Of a stretch of DNA of 64,000 nt, positions 1-12,203 are shown one piece after another. The stretch is taken from the NCBI GenBank assembly GCA_947568835.1, contig OX387606.1, forward strand, positions 18,323,940 to 18,387,939, in the 5' to 3' direction. Within the stretch, counting starts at the first letter, position 1. The number at the start of each line of letters is the position of its first letter. Both the position numbers and the translations under genes were made by a program. Below the pieces are notes generated by a model. The model was not told the DNA's origin. It made no database searches and saw only the letters and a program-made list of their open reading frames with translations. Source of the stretch: Protonemura montana. Its lineage: Eukaryota; Arthropoda; Insecta; Plecoptera; Nemouridae.

Positions 1-1688
1 GATTTGCATAAACCTGTTCTAGCAGCCCTCCGCGCAGATAGGTCCCGACTGCCGACTTTTGCCCCGATAGTTCCCAAGCGCCGTGGCAGCCCTGCTCGTT
101 GCCACCTACGGCGACTGCGGCTTTTACATCTTTGTCTACGGTTATTGTTATTATTATTATTATAGCGATCATTATTATAGAGGCATCTTCTATGCAGCAG
201 AGGTGACAAAATCGTATCAACGCGCGCATTTAAAAGATCGAGCTAGAATGTTTTCTGTTCCATCGTAATAATTTTGATGGCTTCTTGATGTGATAGGCTG
301 GCTAGAGATACGATGGAAAAATTCCTGCACGTGTTGAGATAAATGAGGTTTTTCAGGAGGGGATTTTTGTGGTAGTTAGATGGTGCATAGTCTTTTCAGG
401 TGATGACAAAATGTCTAGACCTCGCGACTTGCGACCAGTAACTGACCACCGTTATTTCCATTTATTACCATCTCTGTCATACCGTTTCATTCCCAGGATA
501 AATATAGTGAAAAGGAAGTGGGTACTTATGGATGGGCCATATCTCGCGCTAGACAGGTGGCTTCGTTTTCCCCCAGCAGCGGTCTTTGTGTTCGTAAAGT
601 AACTTTTAGAAAGGCAAAGCTGGCTAGGTATATCTTTGGCTGGCATCGGGTTCAAGCAGCCATGCATTATTATCTTAGCTTTCGAGCCGAAGGCAAACGG
701 GTTTTCGGCTGGCTGGCGGTCGGTTTGTCGGCCGGCCGCGACTACGACCAGCTAGCCGACGCTGCCTGCTTGGCTTTCTGGTGGGTTCGCTGTTGCCAGA
801 GACCAGCTACCAAACTACATCGCAATACCACCGAGCGGACGCTCTGTCCGCCGGATGGCCGGCCAGCAGCGCGTAGCTAGCTTAGCCTAGCAGGCGGCGA
901 GGGAAGCTTCGCGCAATCAGCATTAGTGTGTTTTATTCAATTTCAACCCTTGTTTTTCGTCTATTTAATTCTTCCCCTTTGAAGTCCCCATCTAATCTGC
1001 ATATTTGCGCTATTTCATCCCCCCATTTTCGAGTCCACCCCTCTGCGTTTTAGACGCGCGCAACTGCTTTGAAAAATCGATGGCGCCTCCTGCTAGCTTC
1101 AAGGGCAGGGGAGAGACGTACCCTCTCTAACCCCCCCACCCCTGACCGTGCCGCCGTCCCTTTTTCCCCTCCGCTGTCACAACTGGTAGAAATAAATTGC
1201 TCTTGCCTTTGAACAACACGTCGATAATACAGGGAAATGAAATGGCGCGCTCCGCCCCTCCATGCCCTCCCTACCCTGCCTAAGCGCTACCCCTCGAACA
1301 AGTACCCCTCGAACAAGTACCCCGTCCTTCCACCCCTTTCCATGCTGTAATAATATAATTTTTATACTACTGATCTAGACCCTATTTAAATTATGTTGTT
1401 GCAGTAGATTGCTTCTCACTTCAGAGAAAATTCACAGAATGTCTACAGTTAAGATGGGACTAGTTAAATTGTGGTTTGAATCTAAGAAAATAATTAAAAT
1501 TATCTTCAACCAAACCCGGTATCTTCAATTTTACATTCGAGTAGTGCAAAAGGCGAAAAATGATGATAACATTTCCAGGCATAATTTTACTGTGGCAGGT
1601 GTTAAAAGGAGTAACAGTTACCGCAAAGTGATTGAATTAATAGTTAAATATACACTTGTTAGAAATAGCGTTGTCCTTCTGTTTTCAG
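1..1688. other. Upstream/intronic DNA left of the first visible HMGB exon
   Basis: No convincing coding exon is seen here. The missing first half of HMG box A is not found in any frame, so the preceding coding exon must lie left of the window and this stretch is probably intron. It has a GC- and CpG-rich patch at about 640-900 with several GGCCGGCC-like motifs, then pyrimidine-rich DNA to about 1330. A perfect 15-bp unit (TACCCCTCGAACAAG) occurs twice in tandem at 1288-1302 and 1303-1317. The open frames over the GC patch resemble no family I know. Confidence 0.6.
640..900. promoter_or_regulatory. GC/CpG-rich patch, possible internal promoter
   Basis: A local island of high GC and CpG content in otherwise AT-rich DNA, about 0.8-1.0 kb before the first visible HMGB exon. 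Islands like this often mark promoters or first exons. No TATA box or initiator stands out, so promoter function is only an inference. Confidence 0.25.
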
Positions 1689-2506
1689 ACCATGTCCGAC
1701 AAGGAGAAGAAGAGGTTCCACGAGATGGCCGAGAAGGACAAGAAGCGTTACGATACCGAGATGGAAGGTTACGTGCCACCCAAAGGCGAGAAGACCCGAG
1801 GAAAGAAGAGGAAACACGTCAAGGACCCCAATGCACCCAAGCGTTCTTTGTAAGTATTTCCTCTGTGGTGGAGTTACCAATGGAAGCTGTCGAGTGCTAA
1901 ATGCAGGCTGACAATAGTTATTATTCCATGTCTCTGAAATGTTATTTGGTTCTTGTGCTTATTGGTTCAGCTGGGCTTCACCCAAAGATTAAAAGCATTG
2001 TAAGAGGTCTGCCTGCAGACTTTGCAGTCGGGTGTTTGGCACAAGACTAACAGGTGAACTTCGTCTTGCGTAGGTCGGCCTTCTTCTGGTTCTGCAACGA
2101 CGAGCGTGGGAAGGTGAAGGTGATCAACCCCGAGTGGGGTGTTGGAGACATCGCCAAGGAGCTGGGCCGCAGATGGTCCGACGTCGACCCCGAGCTCAAG
2201 TCCAAGTACGAGGCCATGGCCGAGAAGGACAAGGCTCGATATGACAGGGTAAGAACCACGAGACCATCACCTCACTTTGTCAGGTTTCTTGATTGACTTG
2301 ATAACATTTTTACCTAGGATTTTTTGTTTTTGTCTCTGGATTTTTGCTAACGACTTGTTTTGTCCGCGCAGGAGATGACGGCGTACAAGAAGAAAGCCAA
2401 GCCAGGTGTACCAGCCCAAGTGGCTGTCCCCGTCGTCAAGAAACCAGACAGCGATGAGGACGATGAAGATGATGATGAGGATCTCGATGAAGATGATGAC
2501 GAATAG
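1689..2506 (+). CDS. HMGB: HMGB/Dsp1-type high-mobility-group protein, 3' three exons (partial)
   Basis: Non-sequence-specific DNA-bending chromatin protein. Exons are 1689-1849, 2074-2248 and 2372-2506, with AG acceptors, GT donors and matching phases. They give 156 residues and a TAG stop. The first exon encodes the second half of HMG box A ([20 protein letters not shown]) and the start of the linker (PPKGEK, then DPNAPKRS). The second encodes most of HMG box B ([15 protein letters not shown], then [13 protein letters not shown]). The third encodes the box end, a short basic/hydrophobic linker and an acidic Asp/Glu tail. The first half of box A is absent, so the gene starts left of the window. 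The exon opens with codons Thr-Met; that ATG (1692) is internal in the family, not the normal start. The box pair and acidic tail fit HMGB1-3 and fly Dsp1. Confidence 0.95.
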
Positions 2507-4897
2507 AGGAGGTGAATCCTTATGTCGGTCATCGAGCGTGTGTGCAATGCAAGAAGACTGTGACCGACATTCGTTCGTTAAATATTTCATCACCCCTTAA
2601 TCATAATTCTTCAATCATTCACTCACCAAATAATATAAAAAAAAAGTAACTCAAGACATTGATTGCCCTTATCCCCAATGTACATAATAATATTAATACT
2701 AACTTAAAACAATGTTTTGTGTTTACCCAGTACAAGCGAGTACTTATGAGTTACGAGTCCCTATTAATATCATTACCACATTCTGACAAGCACTCGACTG
2801 CTAGCTTCGTGCCGGCAACTGAGGGAATGAGTACATTGCGGGCCAACTGTTCTGATAACTACACACCCTGGCCACCACCAAAGCCATCAGCTTTTTATTT
2901 GTTCATCTCCTGTACTAGATACTTTATAGAGAGGCTACCTCAATAATTCCTGTACTAACAATACTGCTGTGCTTTTGACAGCCGGTTGATATCAGGGTTC
3001 TGCTGCCTACTGTTACACTGTTGAGTCATCTTGTATTTATACCTGTAAAAAGCTTTGGTGTTTGCCAGTACAATTTCATTTAATCATTTCATTTTATTAT
3101 AAAACAAAAAAAAAAGAACTTGTTTGTGTGTTTCTTCGAAGTAGTTTGCGTCTAAAAAAAAAAGCGTGGAGAATTCGCTTCCATTTACAGAGCTGACATA
3201 AACATTTAGTTTTCACCATTGAAACTACCTAAAGCATCATGAACTGTGAATTTGTTAATATAGACTGGAGGTGTCCATTGCATCTTGGATCTTGCAATTA
3301 TCAAATAACTGCTGGGAAATTTTTAAGACTGTAAACCAGCAGCAAGCAACACAAACTCTGTAAATGGGGAAGTTTTAACTTAAATGCGCCTGTTCTCAAT
3401 ATTGTAAAATGAGGAATTTCGTTTTGGTGACAAAACACGTAGTAATCCATCGATGCGTTTCTCGTGTTTTCATGTCTTAAGCAACTTACATTCCTCGAGA
3501 GTTTTTTAAATTAAATATACATAACGTAAATATTGATGATTTGAATAGCATCGGAAATTTTACCTTACAAGCGGAACGATTCATCTGAACGATGTCTTCT
3601 CATTTTATTTTACATGGAAGTAAGTTATCGTGTAACAAGTGTTAGGATATTTAACTGATTTACAGTCGAAAGTAATATCCACTCAGCGATTGCACAAGCA
3701 ATTCGAAAGAAACTCACCTCACAACAGGCAGGCAACTTGCTCTGTGTTATTTTTAGAAAATTCAAATAGAGAAAAGGCAGTGTTTGTTTTGTATCTTATA
3801 GGGATAAATAAACTTTTCAAAAAAATGTTCTTGTCTTGTGGATTTATTTGTGGAGATTTTCAGATCAGTAGAATATCTATTTGTATTGCGAGGGTTAGTT
3901 AGGTACCTATGTCCAGATTTGTAAGTAATTCTGTTTCACAAGCCAGTCCAGGGCGTGCAGAGTGCCTTGTAGGTTATTGTTATAAAGGTATGTATGATTA
4001 TTGCACTTGAGCATGTAGAGGGGCTGACATTGGAAGTAGGTAACTATTTCTAATTTGCAATCGCAGGTCCTTGCCCTTCATGAATGAATTTGGCGGGTTG
4101 ATTAAACGCATGCCATACTGGAAAATGGCCGACCCTATCATTTGAACTACATATTTTTATCAACATGGAGCAGCAGTATTAGCACAAGGTGGCAGTATGT
4201 TTGTAAACTGAAAATTCGTATTAAATGAGGAGTGCAGCAGTTATCGTGTGTAGTTAAATAGTGAATCAAATATTCAGCTGTCAATAAAGCACTAATATCA
4301 TGACAGCTTTTTATGGTCCGTACGTGTTGTCAATTTTTTCGGAAGAATAGGGTTAGAATCGGTCGTTGTTGGAGTTTCAGCTGATGGCCGTCCATAGGTA
4401 CATCAGAGCAGACAACCCAGAGGTGGGACATGTAAAATCTCAATTTTTAACTTGATACCTTTTTGCATGGCGATGTGACCGATAATATAAATAGTCCGTT
4501 TCAAAATCATCATCGATTCGCATTAATATACCTCAAGTTCATAATAAAAAATAGGTTATCATGGTCAAAAGGAGGGATGCACCTACTTGACCCTTAAACT
4601 ATCCAATGTCAAAATTGTATCACCCACTTGTCAGATTTTAATATTTTAGTGTTCTGTGTATTTAAATAAACAAACTGACACTTCTAAAATTTAAAGAATC
4701 TTTCAAATCTAATGTGTGTTTATATTTGATGCGGGGTGATGCCTTCAAAGGAGGAGTGCCTAGGAGATTGTGATGGAGTGTAAACTTTCCAATATTCAGA
4801 ATATTTACGGTGAAGTGTGCGCTTTTATTCAGGGTCTGGTCTGCCTGAGTGACGTCGATACGTCTGGTTAGCTGAATGTTGATACACCAAGACTACG
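2507..4897 (+). other. HMGB 3' UTR and HMGB-SPT20 spacer
   Basis: AT-rich DNA without a credible ORF. The proximal 1.3 kb is probably the HMGB 3' UTR, ending near the AATAAA at 3807. The part from about 3.9 to 4.9 kb must contain the promoter and 5' UTR of the downstream SPT20 gene. No clear TATA or initiator was recognised. Confidence 0.6.
3807..3812 (+). terminator. AATAAA polyadenylation signal, probable end of HMGB mRNA
   Basis: Canonical AATAAA in the sense strand 1.3 kb after the HMGB stop, followed within about 15 bases by a T/G-rich stretch (TGTTCTTGTCTTGTGG) that fits a downstream element. An earlier A-rich site near 2630 could be an alternative. Confidence 0.5.
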
Positions 4898-7800
4898 ATG
4901 CAAAGCCTGGAGGCTGCATGTGAGGAAGCTGATGTAAGTCCAGTTCTTCACGACATTTTATTAAACATCTTCCGTGTATTATTTCTAAAATGAATATAGC
5001 TTATAGCTTGGTGTCATGTGCACTTGCTCAAGAAGTGGTTCTTGTCTCTCAATTTCTCACTTGATGTGCCCAAAGCATTTGAAAGACCTAGGTACCAGCA
5101 CATGGTCATGAAGTCAAATAAAAATGATATGTCATACAAGTGTCACTTTCATATTATTTACTCCATTACCTGTAGTAATGAAATTAGGTAAATAAAAGTC
5201 CTCAGAAGTCATGGGGCATGTTAGTAATACCAATTACACTCAAACCTATTTCGAGGGGGATTTATTTTGATCATAGATGCAGGGTACTGTGAAAATACTC
5301 TATGGAAGGGTGGTCAAGTAAATCCTGGCTTGGCTAGTTATTTGCTACTGTTATAAATTTTATAGCTTATTGAGTTATTTTATTTTTTATTTTTTTGTGG
5401 TTTCAGCACATACTGCACATAGCAAAGACCTGCCCCCAAACGGTACTGCATCCAACGACGCCGGAAAGAAATGGTCACAACTTCTACAACATACACCAGA
5501 AGTTGCTGATCTTATACGAAGAAGAGTGTGCCCGTGAATCAATAAACCCTAATAGAAACCTGAAAATATCGTCGCAACTTATCGGCAAGCTAATGTGCAG
5601 AGACAGACTGAACGCCCTAATTTTTAGATTGTACCCAGGTAACAAAGGTTATACGGTGGGCATTCGTGTGCCAGAAGGGGAGACTGAGTCTGTTAAGTAC
5701 CCGTATAGTCAAGACGATATACTTTTGTGCTTGGATAGTGAAGAAATTCCTTACATGATGCTGGACAACTTAGAAGATAAACATGCCGAACTTTTTTATT
5801 CGGGGTGTATTATCGCAGAAGTGCATGATCACAGAAGAGGCTTTTTAATAAACAGATATACGCGGACCTTTGTGCTTCTTAAACCGTCAACTAGAAGCTT
5901 AATGTGTGATGTAAACGTTCTTTCAAAGAACAGTGATTTAAACAGAGACGAGAGACTACAACTCGAAAGTCAACTAGTTTTAGCAACTCAGGCCCCCTTG
6001 TGTTTAGACCCTTCCCCTTCTGTTGCCTTGACCAATAATCGTCTGCAGTACGAAACTCAGCCTTTCGGCACGAAGCAATTGCGGAACACAGCGAGAAAGT
6101 ACACACAAGTGGCTCTAAATAGAAAACGCAAGCTGGATCAGTTTACAGCTCATCCGGAGTTCAAACTACAAGGCTTTTTATCTCGCCATCCAAGCAAGCT
6201 CAAGCCAACGACGGCACCTGTTCCAAAGAAGGTATGTTAATACTTAAGTGTCTCTAGTTTTAGTAGTAGCATAGTGGTAGTAGAACCAGTGAAAAATGTT
6301 AGATGTTTACATTTGAGATGATTGAGAAGATCAAATCAATGATTTGTGAATTCAGTAGTAATTAACCATATCAAACTTGCACTTTGAATTTGGTATGTCA
6401 TATTTGGCGATAGATCCCTTATATATGTACCATTCCTGTTACTAGACCAACTTATAGACCAAAATAAGTAGGAGGGTCCAGATAAAATCCAACTTTACAT
6501 TACAATGCAAAAACTTACATCAAAGCTCCTAAATAACAATACGTTTCTGCATTGGCCAGTGGCACTTTTCACCAACCTGTATATTTGTGACATAGGTGTA
6601 ACCGTTGGGTGTGTTTCTTTCTGGCAGATTTGCCTGGAGCCGACAGGCATCCCAGAAGGCAGCATAGAAGTCCCACGGCTTGCACGAAGCTACGAAAAGC
6701 CACACGAAACCAGCGACTGCACACCGCACCTCGTTGAGGAGTATGTTTTAGAAGCAGACCGGGGCCAGGGGAAGTGCTACCACATCAAGGTCTCCATTCT
6801 GCAGAGAGCGTCCGATGGACAGTACTTGGGGGAGCTATACGTAGACCGCGATTACAAAGAAGGGGAGAGCAACGGGTCAGCATGCAGGTAATTACATTTT
6901 TTATGAAGGCTACACTCTTCATTATTTACTAATTCCCAGTACAGATTAAGTTCACAATATCCTAGGAATGCCATACCATTCATACCACTCATAAAAAGCA
7001 AGGACTTTGACTAGGTGTTGTTCTTTTTCTACTATTTGGGTATTAAGTAGTAGCTTTTGTGAATCTACATCCAGTACATTCTGAAGTTTTAATTATGTTT
7101 AAGTTAGTTGGCAAGTTACATTTGGAGATTATAAATATAATGCATTTTCAGGTTGCTAAGTCTTAGACAAAAAAAAACTTGCAGCCGAGATAGTCTACAT
7201 ACACGCAATGACCTTTAATTACAATCCTTTCGAAGACTTGCATATTTTTAAAAAGCCCAACCGAGGGCTATAACAACCTAAAACCTGTTGCAATAGTGAC
7301 CTAGAAAACCTGGTTTAGCTTTATGACCCAGTGTAAGTTTGATCACCGTGAAAACTGACTATCCTTTTTGTTTGCAACTAGTTTTGGGCTCGGCAACCGC
7401 AGCAACGCAACCCGCTACATCAACCAGTTCACAGAAATCTTCACCGAGGAGGGCCGCAAGTCGGTGCGCATAACGCACTCCGTCCCGGGCCAGGCATCAC
7501 GTATCACGTGTACGGCGGGAATGCGGGAACGGGAGGCCAAGCTACAAGCGCAGGCGTTGATAAAGGCACACGCAGCGCAGAGCCCCATGCAACGACCGAT
7601 AGTGCCTTCTTCGCCTCAGGCTCCCTCCCCTTTGCACCCCTCCAACTCGCTGCTGTCACCTGGTGGTGCCTCTGCAGTGGCGGCGATGACCAACGGCACC
7701 GCCCTGTCACCAAAGTCGCCGACACTTGCCAGCCCCAAGACGCCGGTTCCGTCTTCGCCGCGGCACATGACTAATCCCACCATCAGCGCGATTGTCACCA

Positions 7801-10800
7801 GTCTGATGAACTCTGCCCAACAGTTCCAGCAAGCGACTGGTATGTTGGTGGCTTGTTTGTCGCTCTTTGAATCGGGGGCTAAGTGAACCATGTTTTACCT
7901 GTGGTGGCAGGAGGTAGGAAGTATAAAGAGTGGTTGTATTAAATAACAAATTAAGAATTTTAGTTTGAGATTATTTTCATTTATAATCTGTTTATACAAG
8001 TGAAGGAGTCAACTACATACAGTGCTTAGCCCACATCATAATTAAAACAAAAAAAATTTAAATACCAAACTGTATGGATGCTTGTAAAAAAGTCTAACAA
8101 TTATAATTGTCTGAAATCAGTTACCTACCTGGGGAATGCCAGTATGTACCTAACTTCTTAAATTCAGCTCTAAATTAAGTGACACCAATATCCGAGCCTC
8201 CAGATTTTCTCTCACTTCATTTTTTGTTTCATAAAATTTAACAGCCTTTTTAAACAAAGTTCATTGTCAATGCAAGAGTATCGGTGCTATGTTGACCTAA
8301 ATCACACGATATTATTCTGATTGTTTGCGGTTGCAGCTGCCGCCAACGCCGCTGCCTCGCCCAGCCCGATGACGTCGAGCATGCCAACCCAAGTGTCGGC
8401 CAACTCCAACAACTCCGCAATCCTCAGCATCCTCAACAGTAACAACAACAGCCTAGCGAACCATGTACAACAATCTTCCCCAACACAACAGATCAACGCC
8501 CAGAAACTGATGGCTGCGAAGAAGATGACAATCACGGACATCATCAACGCAGGCCTGCTCCACTCAAACAACCTCGTACAAAACCAGCAGCACGTCCGTG
8601 TTTCTCTATCTTCGCTCGTTGCCTCCCCACCCGCTAGCAACCAAGGACCGCAGTTCACCTTCTCCACAAATGCGGGGTTCACGACTTTTACCTCTGGTAA
8701 CAATGTCGGTTTCACATCTGTGCCGATAGCCAATAACATGCCTGGCAATAACATTGGGTACACATCGGTGCCGATAGCGGCAAAGCCGATCGTCAATAAC
8801 GTCGGTTATGCGACGATCCCTATTGCGTCCAAGCCTCCAGGTAACAGCGTCAACGTGGGTTATACGACTGTGCCGATCGCTTCCAAGCCGCCGGGCGGAA
8901 ATATGGGCTTCACGACAATCCCAATCAGCCCGAAACCTCCAGGGATGGGCGGAAATTTTGCTGGCATCCCGATCTCATCGAACCATGTAGTGAAACATGC
9001 GGCCAACTCGCGGCGGGCCTCCGGGGGAGACAGCAACCTCGGCCTCTCGATGCCGGGCTTGTCAGCGCTCCTGGCTGGCACACCTTCAGCTGACAATCCG
9101 GCGCCTGGCAACTCTAACTCGTCGCTGCTAGACCGGTTGACGGCAGGATGCGCCAACGCGGCAGGGTCACCTGGTTATCCGGCATCGACTCCATCACCCA
9201 AAGGACAATATCCGCAATCGCCGGCTACCTCTTCCTCCCCACTTTCAAGTCCACCAAGTAACATAAACATTCAGAAGTTGAACTGCATTGAAAGCTTGCA
9301 GGGTGCAATCACTGCAATACCCGGGTTGCAGAATGTGCAAGTAACTATACCCGGCTTGGTAGTGCCTCTCTCTGTGTCTTTGAACGTTTCCGCGGCTGGC
9401 TCGTTGGTCACGTCCAATCACAATCAAAACGTAGTGCTAACGTCTTCAAGCTCTGGACAGCCAATACTGTCACTTCCTGTTGGTGAGTTTTTCTACCTGT
9501 ATCGTTGCTTCTAGTTTCTAAACATTTTTTACTACCTAGGTTTTACTGTGTATATTTGTATAAAATATAGCTTTAATTTACCTGTTCCTTGTTTGCTACC
9601 AGAATGGTATCAATTTTTCTGGAAAATCTACTTGTTTGAATGATTTCTCTTATAATCAATCTCAATCACCACACAATTTTTGTAACTAATATAACTCAAT
9701 ATAACTAATATTGAGTAGAAGTTTGTCACTTTCTTCATTACTATTTATAATTATTTGTTAGTTGCTAACCTTAATGCTGTCTGACATTTTTGAATACCTG
9801 TGCGTGATTGCTTTGCAGCTCAACTAATGGCGTCGGGGATGAAAGGCTTAAGTCACCAAAATCTTCGCTCTTCCTTGGTGCCCAACGCTTCCATCTCACT
9901 ACCTCAAGTACGTTGCTATTCCATTTCTCAACTTTTGTTTAGCTATCTTGTTTATTTCTTAGACTGTAGAGAGATTTTATTGATGACTAGCTGCAAAACC
10001 TAGTCGTAACATATACCTAAATAATCTTTTGAGTTCTTTGGAAAACCATCATATATGCTTTCCAAGATTAGTGATAGATGTATAGCCTACACCTTAAATA
10101 CTTCACTGAGGATCCTTGATCCTCGACAACAGTTTAGGCCGAATCTGAATAAGACGCTCCCATACTTTTGACACCCACTACATGAAAAGGCCACAAGCAT
10201 CAGTAGCCACCCATGACTCTGACATATATTTAGGTGGGCGGGCAGTCTATCCAGCTGCAGTTGCAACGGCCACGTGGGATCCTGGCGGCAAATCGTGCTA
10301 CCGGCGAGCGCAAGGTGGCGGTGGGCCGCACGCTGCTTCAGAGACCTACCTACCGGATGGCGCCCGCCGGCGCGGGAATAGCGGGCAGCCTCATCGGGCC
10401 CACCACTCAGGTCGTCACGCTCACTCCTCAGCAGCAGGTAGGCGATTCTCTAGATGATATTTCATTTTCTGTGGCTGTACTGTGTTGATGTTATCAGTAG
10501 AGCCAAGATTTTATGGTGTTATGATTTCGTTAATTTCGTGGTAAGCTTTTTGGATTTCGGTGTTATGGCGGTGTTATGGAAAAAGTACAGAATTTCATGT
10601 CTATAGCAGATTTCGGACATAGGTGACGAAAAAAAGAAGAATAGTTAAACATAGTGTTTCTGTTCAATAAGTTCCTTTAAAATGTAGCTAATACCTTTAT
10701 GTTTCATAAAATACACTGTTACGCCACAAGGAAACTACAAAACAAATAAGACACAAGAAACATTTATCCGTATAAGCTCCATGATTTTATTATTATTGAT

Positions 10801-12203
10801 GCAAAATTAAATTAATTTCAATTAGCTCCTATTTGTAACACTAATTTTCCAAAAAGAGTTTAAAACTAAAAAGTTTGTCAGTGAGAGGTTTGAGATTTTT
10901 ATGTCCATTAGAATTTGAATTAGACCCACTGCCTGGTACTAACAACATACTTTGCAAGATTGTCTTTTTTCTCCCAGACAAGTCTGTGTTCCAGATTCCA
11001 CACATCAAAATATATCCATCACTCACAAAGAGTTGCTTTGTTTGATCCTCAAAAGTAAAAAATGTATTACACCCCATTGAAATTTGAAATCCCAGCTAAT
11101 CTCTATATAGACTGAATGCATGTGGTGCTGGTGCTCACATGGCAAGGAGGGGAAGGTTCAGCCAACCAATGGCAATGGTTTCCTACAGCAAACAATTTGC
11201 CCCACTACTTCTACCCCCTAAACTTAGGAATGTTGACAGCGTTTGATGAGGAACAGACCTGACAACAAGACTGTGGGAAATAATCTGACAAATTCATGGA
11301 AATGTGTGTTTAGAGAGATAAAATAAACATTTAAAATTTTTTGAATGGAAATTAGTGGCTATTTCGCAAAATACACACATTTTAGTGAAATGGGTTGTTT
11401 TGTTTGTTTATTTATTTTCCGTGATATGTGGTTTGATAAAAATGAAAAAATAACAGATTATCTGAAATTGAAGATACTTGGATGGGAAAAGGCTCATTTC
11501 GCGATGATTTCGCGGGAAGTAGTTGATTTCGGTGTTATGGATGATTTTTCGTGAATTTCGCGTTATGTCGCGATGAGCTTCTTACATATTTGAGTTGGGA
11601 ATTCAATGAATTGCACTCATTTGTAAGAATAACAAGAGATAAGAACAATTCGCGATTTCGCGCATCACCATATAATCGTGGCTCTAGTTATCAGTTGAAA
11701 ACATTTTAGAATTAGGAAAGAATTAACAATGATAGGTGCACAATACTCATGGGGTCTGAAATGTGGTGTCTCAAGAAGTCGTTTCTGTCAATGTCTTTGT
11801 CATCAAGAGAATTAATGCGATGAACCAACCAAATGAATTTCAATTAGCAAGCTAATAAACAGCAATTTACCCGAAGTAGTCACTGCGACTTTGAATTTTC
11901 TCTTTCACAAGACGATAATCCATCAATTCATTTTTGGAAACTCAAAATCAAGTATTGGCTCATAACAGACATTAATTTGCATTTTGTGAACTGTATATAC
12001 TAACCAAAATTGTACGCTGTGTTGTGGCCAAAGTATTCCTGATATTATGCTCGTTGACATGCGTTTTCCTTTGCCAACAGCTCCAGCTGGCAGCATTGCA
12101 GAAACAACAGCTGCAGAACATGCAATGCATAAACCAGGCAGTCCCATCGTCGGTCTCTGCGAAACATAGACGGTGCTCAAATGCCGCAGATCCGAGCAAA
12201 TAG
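4898..12203 (+). CDS. SUPT20H: SPT20 homolog, SAGA co-activator subunit (complete, 8 exons)
   Basis: Structural subunit of the SAGA histone acetyltransferase co-activator (p38IP/FAM48A in mammals). Exons: 4898-4933, 5407-6231, 6628-6887, 7382-7839, 8337-9482, 9819-9907, 10234-10437 and 12081-12203. Phases agree throughout, giving 1046 residues ending at TAG. The tiny first exon encodes MQSLEAACEEAD, matching the MQ-LE-A start of human SPT20 and deciding the start. Exon 2 carries the conserved Spt20 domain: LYEEECARE, LYPGNKGYT, the FYSGCIIAEVHDHRRG block, then LESQLVLATQAPLCLDPSP and the RKYTQVALNRKRKLDQ region. Exon 3 holds EEYVLEADRGQGKCYHIKVS. Exon 4 holds a Ser/Pro-rich region. Exon 5 is long, low-complexity and contains a 16-18-residue tandem repeat. 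The last exon is Gln-rich. The final intron contains a hAT-type element. Family assignment is secure; the last two exons rest on splice logic. Confidence 0.93.
8675..8985 (+). repeat. Coding tandem repeat inside SPT20 exon 5 (about residues 640-735)
   Basis: Five to six imperfect units of 16-18 codons with the pattern N-N-V/I-G-Y/F-T-S/T-V/I-P-I-A-x-K-P-P-G. Examples are GYTSVPIAAKP, GYATIPIASKPPG, GYTTVPIASKPPG and GFTTIPISPKPPG. Units differ mainly at synonymous or conservative positions, so the array is old enough to have diverged but still in frame. I do not recall this repeat in human SPT20. Confidence 0.85.
10498..11686. mobile_element. Non-autonomous hAT-type DNA transposon in SPT20 intron 7
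   Basis: A 1,189-bp element bounded by imperfect inverted ends (left TAGAGCCAAGATTTTATGG, right, read inward, TAGAGCCACGATTATATGG). It is flanked on both sides by the identical octamer GTTATCAG at 10490-10497 and 11687-11694. An 8-bp target duplication with short TIRs is the hAT signature. Subterminal regions repeat motifs such as GATTTCGGTGTTATGG and TTTCGTGAATTTCGCG, as expected for transposase binding sites. The only open frame of note (10841-11077, minus, 78 codons) is not recognisable transposase. The element sits wholly inside the intron between the last two SPT20 exons and leaves both splice sites intact. Confidence 0.85.

Noticed and set aside
518-880. 120-codon open frame over the GC-rich patch
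   Set aside because: No family resemblance, no splice logic, and GC-rich DNA has few stop codons by chance.
10841-11077. Minus-strand 78-codon frame inside the hAT-type element as a transposase
   Set aside because: No hAT dimerisation or catalytic motif is visible; it is too short to support.
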